The notes beneath the pieces are model-generated. The model searched no databases and had not been told where the DNA came from. It saw only the letters and a program-made list of their open reading frames with translations. The translations under genes were made by a program, and so were the position numbers. Below, piece by piece: positions 9,240-18,165 of a stretch of DNA of 64,000 nt. Numbering within the stretch: position 1 is the stretch's first letter; each line of letters opens with the position of its first letter. Source of the DNA: JBMZCV01 sp049613665 (GTDB taxonomy: Bacteria > Bacteroidota > Bacteroidia > Chitinophagales > UBA2359); contig JBMZCV010000003.1 in NCBI GenBank assembly GCA_049613665.1, forward strand, positions 19,830 through 83,829, written 5' to 3'.

Positions 9240-9596
9240 CTAATCTGCCAGCCAATTGATGATTTCCATAGGGTCAAATATGATGATGGCTGCTAGTAGC
9301 GAAAAACCGACAAGCCCAAGCCATAAATATTTTGAGTTTGCTAACAAGTTTCTATAAAAAAATGAAAGACATAGAATTATTAGCCAAAATAAAAAAGCTA
9401 TCGGAACGAAAAAGCCGATTATGAGTTGAAAATGGTATAAATTAGGATAAAATTTAGGGTCTGGATTGCTATAAGTTGGAAAATGGCCTTCTGCAAAGCT
9501 TACGATAACAAAAAAAACGATAATGGAAGCGACATAAACAAAAGGTATATAAGCCGCAATTCTGATTAAAGTGCTTGTTTTTTTATCGAAACTCAT
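9240..9596 (-). CDS. Three-helix membrane protein of unknown function
   Basis: A 118-aa protein with three hydrophobic helices at roughly 15-35, 57-82 and 90-108. I do not recognise the family. Its ATG overlaps the stop codon of the 225-aa gene upstream by four bases (ATGA), so the two are almost certainly translationally coupled and probably act together in the inner membrane. Confidence 0.65.
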   Translation of the reverse strand: MSFDKKTSTLIRIAAYIPFVYVASIIVFFVIVSFAEGHFPTYSNPDPKFYPNLYHFQLIIGFFVPIAFLFWLIILCLSFFYRNLLANSKYLWLGLVGFSLLAAIIIFDPMEIINWLAD

Positions 9597-10270
9597 TTCT
9601 TCATTTCTTTTATTACTCCTAAAGCTCTTGTGTATTTATCGCTCAAATTTTGCTCTTGCCCGATGAGTTCGTGAAGCTCTATTCCAAGAACAACGACACT
9701 TTCTTGCAGTAATTTTTTTCTTTGAATTTCTCTTGAACTCAACAAGCTTATTATCCTATTAGCAGTCTTGCTTACCGTCTGTTGTTGTTCATAAGTAGCA
9801 TACAAAACTCTTGATTCTTCTAATGAAATTCTGTTTGTAATTTTATCTTCCTTTGCTACTGTCCATATTATATTGTTAAACTTTCGTTGAATGATGCCAT
9901 TAGGTGCTATTCCTAAAATATCAAACCGAATATTTGGGAAAAAAGTTTCTTCCAACGAATCTTGAATAAAAGCATGTATCATTTGCTCTCTCACTTTTTC
10001 ATGATACGGAATTAGTTCTTGCAGAAATTTCTGATTTTCAATTATTTCTTCTTCGATATTTGTTATTATCTTTTCAGTTTGAACACGTTCATTATAATTG
10101 CTCCTCCATTCGTTTATAAACAACGCAAACAATACGCTAAACACAATCATTCCAGACTCTGCAAATATTTTGAATTGCTTTGATTTTTTTTTAGCTATCG
10201 GTTTTTCTTCTGTTATTTGTTCTTCTTTAATCGGTAGTTCTTCCTCGTTTGTCTGTTCTTCGTTGTTCAT
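9593..10270 (-). CDS. Single-pass membrane protein with coiled coil
   Basis: A 225-aa protein. Residues 1-27 are strongly acidic (Glu-rich with a few Lys), followed by a basic patch K-K-K-S-K-Q and one transmembrane helix at about 37-53 (MIVFSVLFALFINEW). The rest is mostly helical and charged, probably coiled coil. The helix followed by INEWRSNYNE resembles a family of Bacteroidota membrane proteins with a 'hydrophobic helix then N-E/N-W' pattern (DUF6090-like); I am not certain of that. It is the first gene of an operon with the three-helix protein. About 65-100 nt upstream is a sequence shared with the region upstream of the AbiV gene. Confidence 0.6.
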   Translation of the reverse strand: MNNEEQTNEEELPIKEEQITEEKPIAKKKSKQFKIFAESGMIVFSVLFALFINEWRSNYNERVQTEKIITNIEEEIIENQKFLQELIPYHEKVREQMIHAFIQDSLEETFFPNIRFDILGIAPNGIIQRKFNNIIWTVAKEDKITNRISLEESRVLYATYEQQQTVSKTANRIISLLSSREIQRKKLLQESVVVLGIELHELIGQEQNLSDKYTRALGVIKEMKK

Positions 10271-10331
10271 TGGTTTTTCTTTATTGTTTTGGAGTAATTC
10301 AGTCTATAAATTCAAACAACTATTATTTTTG

Positions 10332-10367
10332 ATTAGTTCCAATAATCTGAAAACATTAAACTCAAAA
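10332..10367 (-). promoter_or_regulatory. Shared ~40-bp upstream sequence, copy 1
   Basis: This lies upstream of the minus-strand gene at 10270. It contains an 18-bp sequence, AAAACATTAAACTCAAAA, identical to 12186-12203, and nearby ATTAGTTC, also shared. Both copies have the same orientation relative to the gene they precede. They may be a common promoter or regulator site, or direct repeats left by insertion of the block between them. Confidence 0.5.
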
Positions 10368-10400
10368 ACCAAGCGAACTTTTTATGAAAAAACATGACAA

Positions 10401-10877
10401 TTATGCAACTTTGTTATAGCTATTACTTTTGCCATTTTCATATATGATGACTGCTAGTTTGGCAAAAGATGGCAAACCTCTGCTTATGGTGGCTTCTATG
10501 ACTTTTCCGCTTTTAAAATTTCCTAGCTTGGCGACATCTTCATAAGTCCAATTATTTTCTTTCATCATGGCTCTAAATCTATTTGTCCAATCTTTTTTAA
10601 TTTTTTCCTCCATTTTTTGTTTATAAAATATCCAATGTTCTTCCGATATTTTTTTTACTTCATAAGATGTTAGTCTGACAAACTCTAGCGTAACTTCTAA
10701 TTCAGAATAATGTGGATTGTTTTTCTTTATCCATTCTCTCGTTTGATTAATGCTAAAATTCGCAAATGCGAAAGCAATGCGTAGCCTTTTTTCAGAAGAA
10801 AATGTGCTAATGATGTCTATTTGCATTTGTGCCGCTTCTTTACTGACATTTACTTTTTTATTCCAGAAGTCTTCCAT
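10401..10877 (-). CDS. Partner protein of nucleotidyltransferase, unknown function
   Basis: A 158-aa cytoplasmic protein, mostly helical and charged. Residues 1-95 contain S-S-E-K-R-L-R-I-A-F-A-F-A-N and a W-I-K-K-N-N-P-H-Y-S-E-L-E-V segment. Residues 99-150 (from R-F-R-A-M-M-K to I-I-Y-E-N) are compatible with a degenerate XRE-type helix-turn-helix, which would suit an antitoxin or a DNA-binding partner. That reading is weak. It overlaps the 3' end of the nucleotidyltransferase gene by 20 nt, so the pair are made together. No family name can be given. Confidence 0.6.
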   Translation of the reverse strand: MEDFWNKKVNVSKEAAQMQIDIISTFSSEKRLRIAFAFANFSINQTREWIKKNNPHYSELEVTLEFVRLTSYEVKKISEEHWIFYKQKMEEKIKKDWTNRFRAMMKENNWTYEDVAKLGNFKSGKVIEATISRGLPSFAKLAVIIYENGKSNSYNKVA

Positions 10878-11397
10878 AGTTTTTTAGGTTTAAACGTCGA
10901 ATCCAACTTTTGATATAATTCATATTTAAGTCTTTATTTAGCAACAAAAACTTTATATCTTCCAATTGTTTTTCACTTGGAGTAATGTTGTACCAACTTA
11001 ATTTAGAAATAATAAGATCTTCTATCGTACACATATAGAATTCTTTGTTGAAAAATGTTACTTTTTTTCTACGATTAAAAGCTGTCCAATTGTAGTCACT
11101 ATCTTTATAAGTTATAAAATCATATCTCATTCCTGTTTCCAAATCAGTGATATTGAATAACATTCCTAATTTTACACTTTCCATAAAAGATTGCTCAAAG
11201 CCTTTCCAATCAGGAAAATGTTTTAGAATAGATTTTATATGTTTAGGATAAATTTGTAACACAATATCTATATCATTGGTCGTTCTTGCACGATTATGAT
11301 AACTTGTTGCAAATCCACCAACAACCATATAGTTTATGCCTTCTTCCTCAAGTGCTTTTACAACTTTACCTAGTGCTTGTTCAAATATATTTATCAT
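10858..11397 (-). CDS. Nucleotidyltransferase (AbiEii-like fold)
   Basis: A 179-aa protein of the MNT/AbiEii-type nucleotidyltransferase superfamily. The glycine motif VVGGFA lies near residue 25, followed after a short helix by ARTTNDIDIVL, which supplies the two metal-binding aspartates; a third acidic residue would be in MRYDFIT. Relatives include minimal nucleotidyltransferases in toxin-antitoxin and abortive-infection pairs. An earlier TTG could start it; I prefer the ATG at 11397. It overlaps the 158-aa partner gene and follows an AbiV-family gene. A defence role fits the company but is not shown. Confidence 0.75.
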   Translation of the reverse strand: MINIFEQALGKVVKALEEEGINYMVVGGFATSYHNRARTTNDIDIVLQIYPKHIKSILKHFPDWKGFEQSFMESVKLGMLFNITDLETGMRYDFITYKDSDYNWTAFNRRKKVTFFNKEFYMCTIEDLIISKLSWYNITPSEKQLEDIKFLLLNKDLNMNYIKSWIRRLNLKNYGRLLE

Positions 11398-11489
11398 GCT
11401 CAAAATTAACAAATGTTAATTAAAGTTCAAAATATCTTTGCTCAAATATTTTAATGAGCTGCTAAATACTTATGTATAGTGTATATTTT

Positions 11490-12131
11490 TTATCCATTAA
11501 GAAAGTCAATGAATTCTTGCTCAGTCAAATCCAAACTTTTAGAAACTTCGACTTGATTTTTTACTGCTAAAGCATATTTCAAAGCATTCTTAAATTCCTT
11601 TTTACTTATTTGAGAAGGAAATGTCCATTGATTTTTTTTTAGACTAACATAAAAGCCTTTATTTTTGAGGCTATTTGCATGTTTTAGCCATTTTTGAAAA
11701 TCCAAAATTTCTTCTTTTGACAATTTAATTTCTTGATAGAGTGAATTAAAATACACTCCATTTTCTTTGAAGCGATTTTGTTCAATTTTGAGATTATTTT
11801 CAGTTAATGTTTGATTAGTTGCTAATTGAAAGACATATTCTAGAAATCTTTCCGTAAATTCAGGAAAAGTTGCTTCTTGAAGTTCCGAAATCAAACTGTG
11901 CTTGGTTTTATGGTCAGAAAAAACTTTTTTAAATTCTGATTGTTCAAAAACATCTTCTTCTCCCAAATTGTTCAAAAAGACTTGATACTTAATCAATTCT
12001 TCAAGTCCCAAAATTAAAAGAGAAGTTGCAGTTCCATAATTATTTATTTCAGCTACTTTTTGAGCCGATTCAATAAGAGAAACTCCATTTTCAAAAATTT
12101 TCTCATACTTTTCTCGAAGTTTATTTTTCAT
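11490..12131 (-). CDS. abiV: AbiV-family abortive infection protein
   Basis: A 213-aa protein that looks like AbiV, a phage-resistance protein first described in Lactococcus. The recognisable parts are the N-terminal helix bundle with A-T-S-L-L-I-L-G-L-E-E-L-I-K-Y at about 34-48, the FSDHKTKH segment near 71-78, and the later Y-F-N-S-L-Y and N-K-G-F-Y-V-S-L segments that mark this family. The fold is HEPN-like. In the lactococcal system AbiV blocks phage protein synthesis late in infection; that role is inferred here from family only. The nucleotidyltransferase starts 92 nt downstream on the same strand. Confidence 0.8.
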   Translation of the reverse strand: MKNKLREKYEKIFENGVSLIESAQKVAEINNYGTATSLLILGLEELIKYQVFLNNLGEEDVFEQSEFKKVFSDHKTKHSLISELQEATFPEFTERFLEYVFQLATNQTLTENNLKIEQNRFKENGVYFNSLYQEIKLSKEEILDFQKWLKHANSLKNKGFYVSLKKNQWTFPSQISKKEFKNALKYALAVKNQVEVSKSLDLTEQEFIDFLNG

Positions 12132-12166
12132 ATAAAATATAGTTAAAATAAGGCAATCTATTTTTA

Positions 12167-12203
12167 ATTAGTTCTGAGTAAAAATAAAACATTAAACTCA
12201 AAA
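12167..12203 (-). promoter_or_regulatory. Shared ~40-bp upstream sequence, copy 2
   Basis: Located 36-72 nt upstream of the abiV start codon, with the same 18-bp core as 10350-10367. See the entry at 10332. Confidence 0.5.
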
Positions 12204-12232
12204 TTCCAAAAAAATAACAATGCTTTTTATAA

Positions 12233-15200
12233 CTACCGCATCAAATACATCTTCCCAATACCCTTCTTAAACAAATCATCAGCAGCCGTATCAAACTGTT
12301 CAAGCGTTTCGCCATTTAAGCGGCTCACAAAACGATATAAATACAAGCCATTTGCCAATGGACTACCAAACTCGTCGGTGCCGTCCCACGCATATTCGGT
12401 GATGTTTGTGCCAATATGAATATCGCCCAACTCGGCTTGCGTAATCTCTCGCACTACTTTCCCCGAAACCGTCATAATTTGAATTTTCAAGAACTCTGGC
12501 ACTTCGCTTCCTGTGAGGGTAAACACAAACTTTGTGCTGCTCGTAAAAGGGTTTGGATAGTTTAAAAGGTTGGAAATCATTGGTTTATGCTCTATTTTAA
12601 AACTAATACGATAAGCATCATTTGCAAAAACATTGCCGCTTCTATCTTTGGCTTCTACTTTTAATTGATATGTTCCGCTTTGCTCAAAAGTAGGCGAAAA
12701 TTCTATTCTAGCACGATTATTTTGGCTCGACAATTCATTTTCGTTAGCTGCAAAAAACTGTACGGCTTCACTATTAAAATAAATACGTTCTTCATAAATC
12801 GGCTCGTCATACTCATTTGGCGATAGCAAAAACAGCTTAAAATCGGCCGTATCGTTGAGTGCCAAATAAGGGTTTTCGTCTTTTAAGCTAATAGTTATCA
12901 TTGGTTCTGCCGACACAATATCGCCATCTAAGATATGACGGCCATCAAAAACGACATCAATAATAGGATTTAAAGGGTCTTTTTCGACATAAAAAGGCAG
13001 ATAAATGATATTGTTGAAGCTAAATTTTTCGGCTTGCGTATCATTTGGATTTACTGTTACAATCAATACATTATTGCCTAAAAGCCCTGTTGTGCTATGC
13101 GAAAAGGTGGTGACAATACTTTCATTTGCCGCAATAGGTGCTTGCATTTCTTCAATTGTTTGACTATTGTTATTTTTGTCAATGATAGTGTAAGCCACCA
13201 AAACGCTATCCATATTTGTGGTTTCGACATTCGCAACCGTCAAATCAAGCTGCAACAACTCGCCTTCTTGCAAAGTATCGGCATGAAAAACAAATTGTTG
13301 TTGTGTATTCAGAGCCGCTTCTGGAAAACGAGTGAAGCTAGTACGCCAAAAATCGAGCTGTGCAGGCGTGAAAAATAGGCTATCTTTTAGGCTAAAAGTA
13401 AGTTGCAAAAATGGAAATTCGGTGGCGTTGATGCCGCTAATATCTAATGTTCCATCACTCGCCACATTATCAATATTTGCCCATTCTAGGGTTTCATTGC
13501 CATTCAAAGCTTCTACTTTCAAGCTGATTTCATCGCTATTTTCGGCTTCCAAATCGCTGAAATTCCAACTGATTTCTTGCCAATCGAGAGCTGGCCCAAC
13601 TGCTACACTTTTCATTTTTCCATTTGTAGAACGGCTATTTACAAAATGTTCAATGCTAATCGTTTCGCTCAAATTATTGCCTATCACTAATTCTCCTGCA
13701 TATTCTGGTCTATTTTTTTGGCCAAAACCAACGAAAGGTTGAGCATTTGTGATATTCGCTAATTCGCCAAAACCCATGTTGTCGAAAAACGAAATAAGGC
13801 TAGAACGATAAGGTTCTGACATCGTTTCTAGTCTGTGATTGCTCGTGCTATATACACCGACATAATATCCATCTGGAATTTCATTATTTATAAAACTTTG
13901 TAAATCAGATAGTTGCACAAAGTCGCTGGTATTAAATTCAAAAACATATAAATCACCTCCTGTGCAATGAATATTGTTATATGTTCCGATACCCTCGCAG
14001 CCAAAACCGCTCAAACGCTCCGAAATCCACGGCTCAAGTATCAATTCTGGTTTCATAATAGCCAAGCCAATGCCACCCAAGCAAGTGCTTTCTAAACAAG
14101 AACCGCTATTGAGTTCCAAATCATTGAGATAAAAGCTAACTGCACCCAAATTTTGAGCTGTTGTCAAATTTATTTTGTTGCTAAATTCTTGAAATTCAAA
14201 ATTTCTAGTCAAACTATCGATATACAAGTTTTCAAAATCATTTTTTGTATATTGATAATAATGCGATTGATTAAAACCAAATTCTTCATTTTCTAAATAA
14301 ATAAAGGAACTATTTTTCCAACGCAAGCTGTCGATATTTCCATTATTTCGTGCAGTTCGCCAATAATAAACCGTATTATTTTCTAAATTAATATTCGGCT
14401 GCCATTGCAATAAACTTCCCTCGCTATCCAATACATTTTCAAAAAGAGGATTTATAAATAGTTCATTTGTATCGAGTTGCACAATATAATTACGCATTTC
14501 TGTCAAAGGTTCGCCTGTGGAAGCCGAAAGCGTAAGCGGCATTTGTTCACTTGTTACAATCGAAAAATTGCACGGAGCGATAGGCACTAGCAAATCAGAA
14601 AAAATGAATTGATTGAGGCTAACCATATTATTATCTTCGCAGTCTTCCTCAATTTCATTTCCAAAATCTACGCTTACCGAAAATTGATTGTCGCCAGCTA
14701 CCGAAAAAATATCGCCTGTTTGAATATACATCGTAAAAGTATCTATGTATTGTGGCGAAGGCAAATTTGCACTGATGATATTTTCAATCGTGCCATCTGG
14801 AAAAGTGCGTTCTATATTGATGCGAAAAGAATCGACGACAGAACGCCCTAAATTTGTAACAATCGTATGAATAGCAAATGAATCGACATCTGCACTTATT
14901 TGTTGTGGCTCAAAAACAATGCTCGCTGGCTCAATTAAATATTCAGGCCGCTCAAAAGCATTTAGGCGAATAGCAGGGTCGCCAGCCAATGTGTATTCTT
15001 GGCTAGTCACTTTCATACCTTTGTTTTCTGGGTCGGCAGCATTGATTTCTCTCACTGTTTCTTTTACGCAAAAGCCAATTGCTTCGCCATAGTTTTCGAC
15101 ACAAAAATTTTGGTACAAAGTTTCTAAATAAGGATTTAAAAAACTCGGATAACCCAAAGAAGCACTCGCCAAAAATCCAATTGCTCCCAAGCTATCGGCA

Positions 15201-17317
15201 AACAAATATTCTTCTGGCATCGTTATTTGCAAATTATTGTTATTATCAAGATTATACGAATGAATATCACCCAAATTGCACGAGCCTGTAATGATAAAAG
15301 GATATTTTCCATAATTTTCATAAGCCGTTGGAGCATCAATATCCAAAGCCCAATATTCGCCAGAAGAGTGACCGAAAAAGTTTAAAACCGAAATACCTGC
15401 ATTCAAAATATCGCCTACATCAATCGTTTCAATTACTTCTTCTGTTAGTTTGTTATAAGTCGCAACGATATTTCCAGCCATAAAATCGCCTTCCCACTGA
15501 CTGCGATAACCTTCGAGATAGCTCAAAAATAAATTGGCTTCGTCCAAATCATTTCCGCCTGCAATATGCAGAGCATCTTTCATCCAAAGTCTATCTTCGG
15601 CATCGCAAGAAGCTTGAAATTGATTGCTATCGTGCATTATCATTTTATCGAGATAAATACGCACATCTTCGGCTGTTTTGGCTGGCACACGGCCTGTTGC
15701 GAGTTGCGGACGGTAAGTATAAATATGTGGACTGCTCAACATCGCATCGGAAGGAGCAATGCCATAAGAAGGTACTAAACAATTGTTATATTTATATGGG
15801 TCTGTCGGATTACTCGCAACATAAGCATCTTTATAATTTACAGATTTTCCTAATAAGAATAAATATTCAGGTGTAATATTCCATTCTGCTATCGCAAAAT
15901 TAATGAATTTTTGAATGGCTAAAGGGTGCTTATCTATGCCCCACGAAAACTGTCCATACAACTCTTCGATATTTACGACAATGACATTATAATCTCCTCC
16001 AAGTTCGCTTTGTCGATGTTCTGCGTAACGTTCTACTTGATTAACATTTCCTTGCATCAATTTTGGATGTGTAACAATTAGATAATTGCCTTGATTTGCA
16101 AGCAAACTGAAATCTGTAAAATTGATAGTTTGCAAATCTGTAACTTCTGTTACCGTTTCGTAAGGAAAAGAAGGCGTAGGATTGACGAAATATAATTGTC
16201 GTGTTGTGCCATTTTCTGTTTGTGCTAAAAAATGAAATTTATATACATTATTTTCAAGAATAGGAAAAATTCTTAAATTATTCGTCAAATCATAAAGAAA
16301 AGGATTTGAGCCGCCATCAAAGTTCGCAACTTCTATATAATGATTTTGCGTATTATCTATTTCAAATAAAAAATCTTGTTTATTGCTAAAATCAAAAGTG
16401 CGTGGATAGCGGATATTCATATTGGCTACCGCAATTCTATTTTGTTCGGAAATGTCGTCTAAAGCAGCAAAATTCATACTTGTTTGCGGCTCGTTCAATT
16501 GCGAAAGCGGCACTTCAAACTCATAATCTTGCGTTAAATAACCTTCTAATTCATCGTCAATAGCTGTATTTCCATTTACTTTTATTTGAATATGATGGTC
16601 TGGATTGACATCAAAATCATTGGACATTCCAATAATTTTAGTGCTTACCGTAGCTTGCAAGGCATTGTTTTGCGTATAAATAGAACGTGTCCAAACATTC
16701 CAACTTTGGTCATTTCCAATGTCTATTGGCACACTTATAAACCCTTCGCCACTTTCAAAATCTGCAAAGTGATTGTTGATGCCACCTAAACGAAAAGGTT
16801 TGCCTTCGTAGTGCTGATTTGCTGTAACAACGCTATTTGTATGCCAAAAATAATTGTCTTTTGGTGGAGCATTATTTAGGTTATTTTCAAAATTATTGTG
16901 CCTTAAATTGTTATTTGCATCACTCACAACTAAATAATAAGTAGCCGTATCGCAAAATAAGCTCAATGTTTTGCTTGGCTGATGCGATTCATACCAATAC
17001 AATTGTGTGTCCAATTCGCCATCATTTCGCTGTCCATAAAACTCAATATAATCGTTATTATCAAAATTTCCTGCTGGATTGTGAATATAAAAAGGCACTT
17101 CTTTTCCTTTGTTATACAGTTGATAAAAGTCTGGTGTAAGCGGCAAATTTTCGGCTGCCAAACTCGTTGCACTAATGCGATGCAAACCGTTTTCTATGAC
17201 TTTTATTTCATAATATGTTTTATCGAAATCTATCCAATCATTTGTATAAGTTGTTTGAGCTTGCAAAAATGAAAGTTGAAACAAAAATAAGGTTATTATA
17301 GCAAAGAGATTTTTCAT
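12233..17317 (-). CDS. Giant C25 (gingipain/PorU-like) protease
   Basis: A 1694-aa exported protein. Residues 1-21 are a signal peptide (MKNLFAIITL...L-Q-A-Q). The peptidase C25 domain lies in roughly 400-780. The catalytic His is His650 in FFGHSSGEYW and the catalytic Cys is Cys680 in TGSCNLGD; the spacing is close to that of gingipains. The second half holds beta-sandwich domains with CARDB-like segments, and the last ~110 residues resemble a FlgD-like/sorting domain (NLLNYPNPF, YAWDGTDEFG, NGLYLYRF) with a GIGKMYLMR tail. It resembles the long PorU-related proteins of Bacteroidota; PorU itself is shorter and removes T9SS sorting domains. A TTG ten codons earlier is possible but less likely. 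A two-hairpin repeat lies directly upstream. Confidence 0.85.
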   Translation of the reverse strand: MKNLFAIITLFLFQLSFLQAQTTYTNDWIDFDKTYYEIKVIENGLHRISATSLAAENLPLTPDFYQLYNKGKEVPFYIHNPAGNFDNNDYIEFYGQRNDGELDTQLYWYESHQPSKTLSLFCDTATYYLVVSDANNNLRHNNFENNLNNAPPKDNYFWHTNSVVTANQHYEGKPFRLGGINNHFADFESGEGFISVPIDIGNDQSWNVWTRSIYTQNNALQATVSTKIIGMSNDFDVNPDHHIQIKVNGNTAIDDELEGYLTQDYEFEVPLSQLNEPQTSMNFAALDDISEQNRIAVANMNIRYPRTFDFSNKQDFLFEIDNTQNHYIEVANFDGGSNPFLYDLTNNLRIFPILENNVYKFHFLAQTENGTTRQLYFVNPTPSFPYETVTEVTDLQTINFTDFSLLANQGNYLIVTHPKLMQGNVNQVERYAEHRQSELGGDYNVIVVNIEELYGQFSWGIDKHPLAIQKFINFAIAEWNITPEYLFLLGKSVNYKDAYVASNPTDPYKYNNCLVPSYGIAPSDAMLSSPHIYTYRPQLATGRVPAKTAEDVRIYLDKMIMHDSNQFQASCDAEDRLWMKDALHIAGGNDLDEANLFLSYLEGYRSQWEGDFMAGNIVATYNKLTEEVIETIDVGDILNAGISVLNFFGHSSGEYWALDIDAPTAYENYGKYPFIITGSCNLGDIHSYNLDNNNNLQITMPEEYLFADSLGAIGFLASASLGYPSFLNPYLETLYQNFCVENYGEAIGFCVKETVREINAADPENKGMKVTSQEYTLAGDPAIRLNAFERPEYLIEPASIVFEPQQISADVDSFAIHTIVTNLGRSVVDSFRINIERTFPDGTIENIISANLPSPQYIDTFTMYIQTGDIFSVAGDNQFSVSVDFGNEIEEDCEDNNMVSLNQFIFSDLLVPIAPCNFSIVTSEQMPLTLSASTGEPLTEMRNYIVQLDTNELFINPLFENVLDSEGSLLQWQPNINLENNTVYYWRTARNNGNIDSLRWKNSSFIYLENEEFGFNQSHYYQYTKNDFENLYIDSLTRNFEFQEFSNKINLTTAQNLGAVSFYLNDLELNSGSCLESTCLGGIGLAIMKPELILEPWISERLSGFGCEGIGTYNNIHCTGGDLYVFEFNTSDFVQLSDLQSFINNEIPDGYYVGVYSTSNHRLETMSEPYRSSLISFFDNMGFGELANITNAQPFVGFGQKNRPEYAGELVIGNNLSETISIEHFVNSRSTNGKMKSVAVGPALDWQEISWNFSDLEAENSDEISLKVEALNGNETLEWANIDNVASDGTLDISGINATEFPFLQLTFSLKDSLFFTPAQLDFWRTSFTRFPEAALNTQQQFVFHADTLQEGELLQLDLTVANVETTNMDSVLVAYTIIDKNNNSQTIEEMQAPIAANESIVTTFSHSTTGLLGNNVLIVTVNPNDTQAEKFSFNNIIYLPFYVEKDPLNPIIDVVFDGRHILDGDIVSAEPMITISLKDENPYLALNDTADFKLFLLSPNEYDEPIYEERIYFNSEAVQFFAANENELSSQNNRARIEFSPTFEQSGTYQLKVEAKDRSGNVFANDAYRISFKIEHKPMISNLLNYPNPFTSSTKFVFTLTGSEVPEFLKIQIMTVSGKVVREITQAELGDIHIGTNITEYAWDGTDEFGSPLANGLYLYRFVSRLNGETLEQFDTAADDLFKKGIGKMYLMR

Positions 17318-17339
17318 TATGTGATGTTTATTTTTTATA

Positions 17340-17412
17340 AGTGCCAAGCACTATTTAATATACACTTTATTTTGTGCTAACGTATTGAAAATCAAGGTGT
17401 TAGTTTTCACAA
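17340..17412 (-). repeat. Two-hairpin element, family H, copy a
   Basis: About 73 nt. Read towards the protease gene it has CTAAC...GTTAG (first stem) followed by TAGTGCTTGGCACT (second stem), ending 23 nt before the start codon at 17317. Other copies: 25687, 27374, 39602, 39827, 47269 and 53702. Confidence 0.7.
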
Positions 17413-17669
17413 AAAAGCATTTTATTTCTAATGTTTCAATAAATTTGATGGAACAACAAAGTTATCCTGTTTTCTTGCAAAGAAAGAACATTTGAACAAG
17501 ATAAAAAGATTTTTGAACGACAAAAGCGAGTTTTTTGGTTTTTTTGAAGTTGATAGAAAGACGCAAAAAAGGGGGAATCGGTTGTAGAGCTTATTATTTA
17601 TTTAAATTAAAATTTTATTTTATTCAAATAAATGTTGGCAAATACAAATATGTCGAAAAAATGTTTAAT

Positions 17670-18040
17670 AATTAGAGTTCGTCCATAAAGTCAAAAATGA
17701 ACTGACATTTCTAAAGTTACATATATACAATGCTGAATAATAGTTAATTATGAATATTATTATTTTGCAATAAAATAACTAAATGAACCAGCTATTCTCG
17801 GTTTAACAAAAGAAACCTTTTTCGATAGGGGAAACATACTATTTTTCAGTTCAAAAGGCTATAAAAATAGGAAATATTGGTCTTCTTAGCCTAAAAAAAA
17901 TAGTATGTTTAAGCTTTTGATAAAAAAGGCCTTAAAAACTAATTGCTGACACAGAAAAACAAGCAGATATTTTTTTATAATATTTATTTTATTTCAAAGC
18001 GAGAATAGCTGTAAATGAACTTTACGGACAGACACTAATT
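17670..18040. mobile_element. Remnant of an outer inverted-repeat element split by a nested insertion
   Basis: The ends AATTAGAGTTCGTCCATAAA and the complement of AATTAGTGTCTGTCCGTAAA match at 18 of the first 22 bases. Without the nested family-A element and one target copy, the original would be about 140 bp. It contains no open reading frame, so it is a miniature or decayed element. Confidence 0.6.
17789..18011. mobile_element. Miniature inverted-repeat element, family A, copy 1
   Basis: A 223-bp element with inverted ends CAGCTATTCTCGGTTT and CAGCTATTCTCGCTTT, flanked by exact 9-bp direct repeats TAAATGAAC (17780-17788 and 18012-18020). The inside contains an AAACATACTATTTTT...AAAATAGTATGTTT inverted pair. 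It carries no gene, so it would need a transposase made elsewhere. It has about 42 bp near its right end that the copy at 38402-38581 lacks. Confidence 0.88.
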
Positions 18041-18165
18041 AAGATTGAAAGTCAAACTATTATATACTATTTTTATTATATTTTTTTTTCTGTTTGAAAA
18101 AACAAAAAATATAGTTATCTTGAAAAGACAGCTTAAAATACTCTTTTCTAACAAAAAAAACAATC

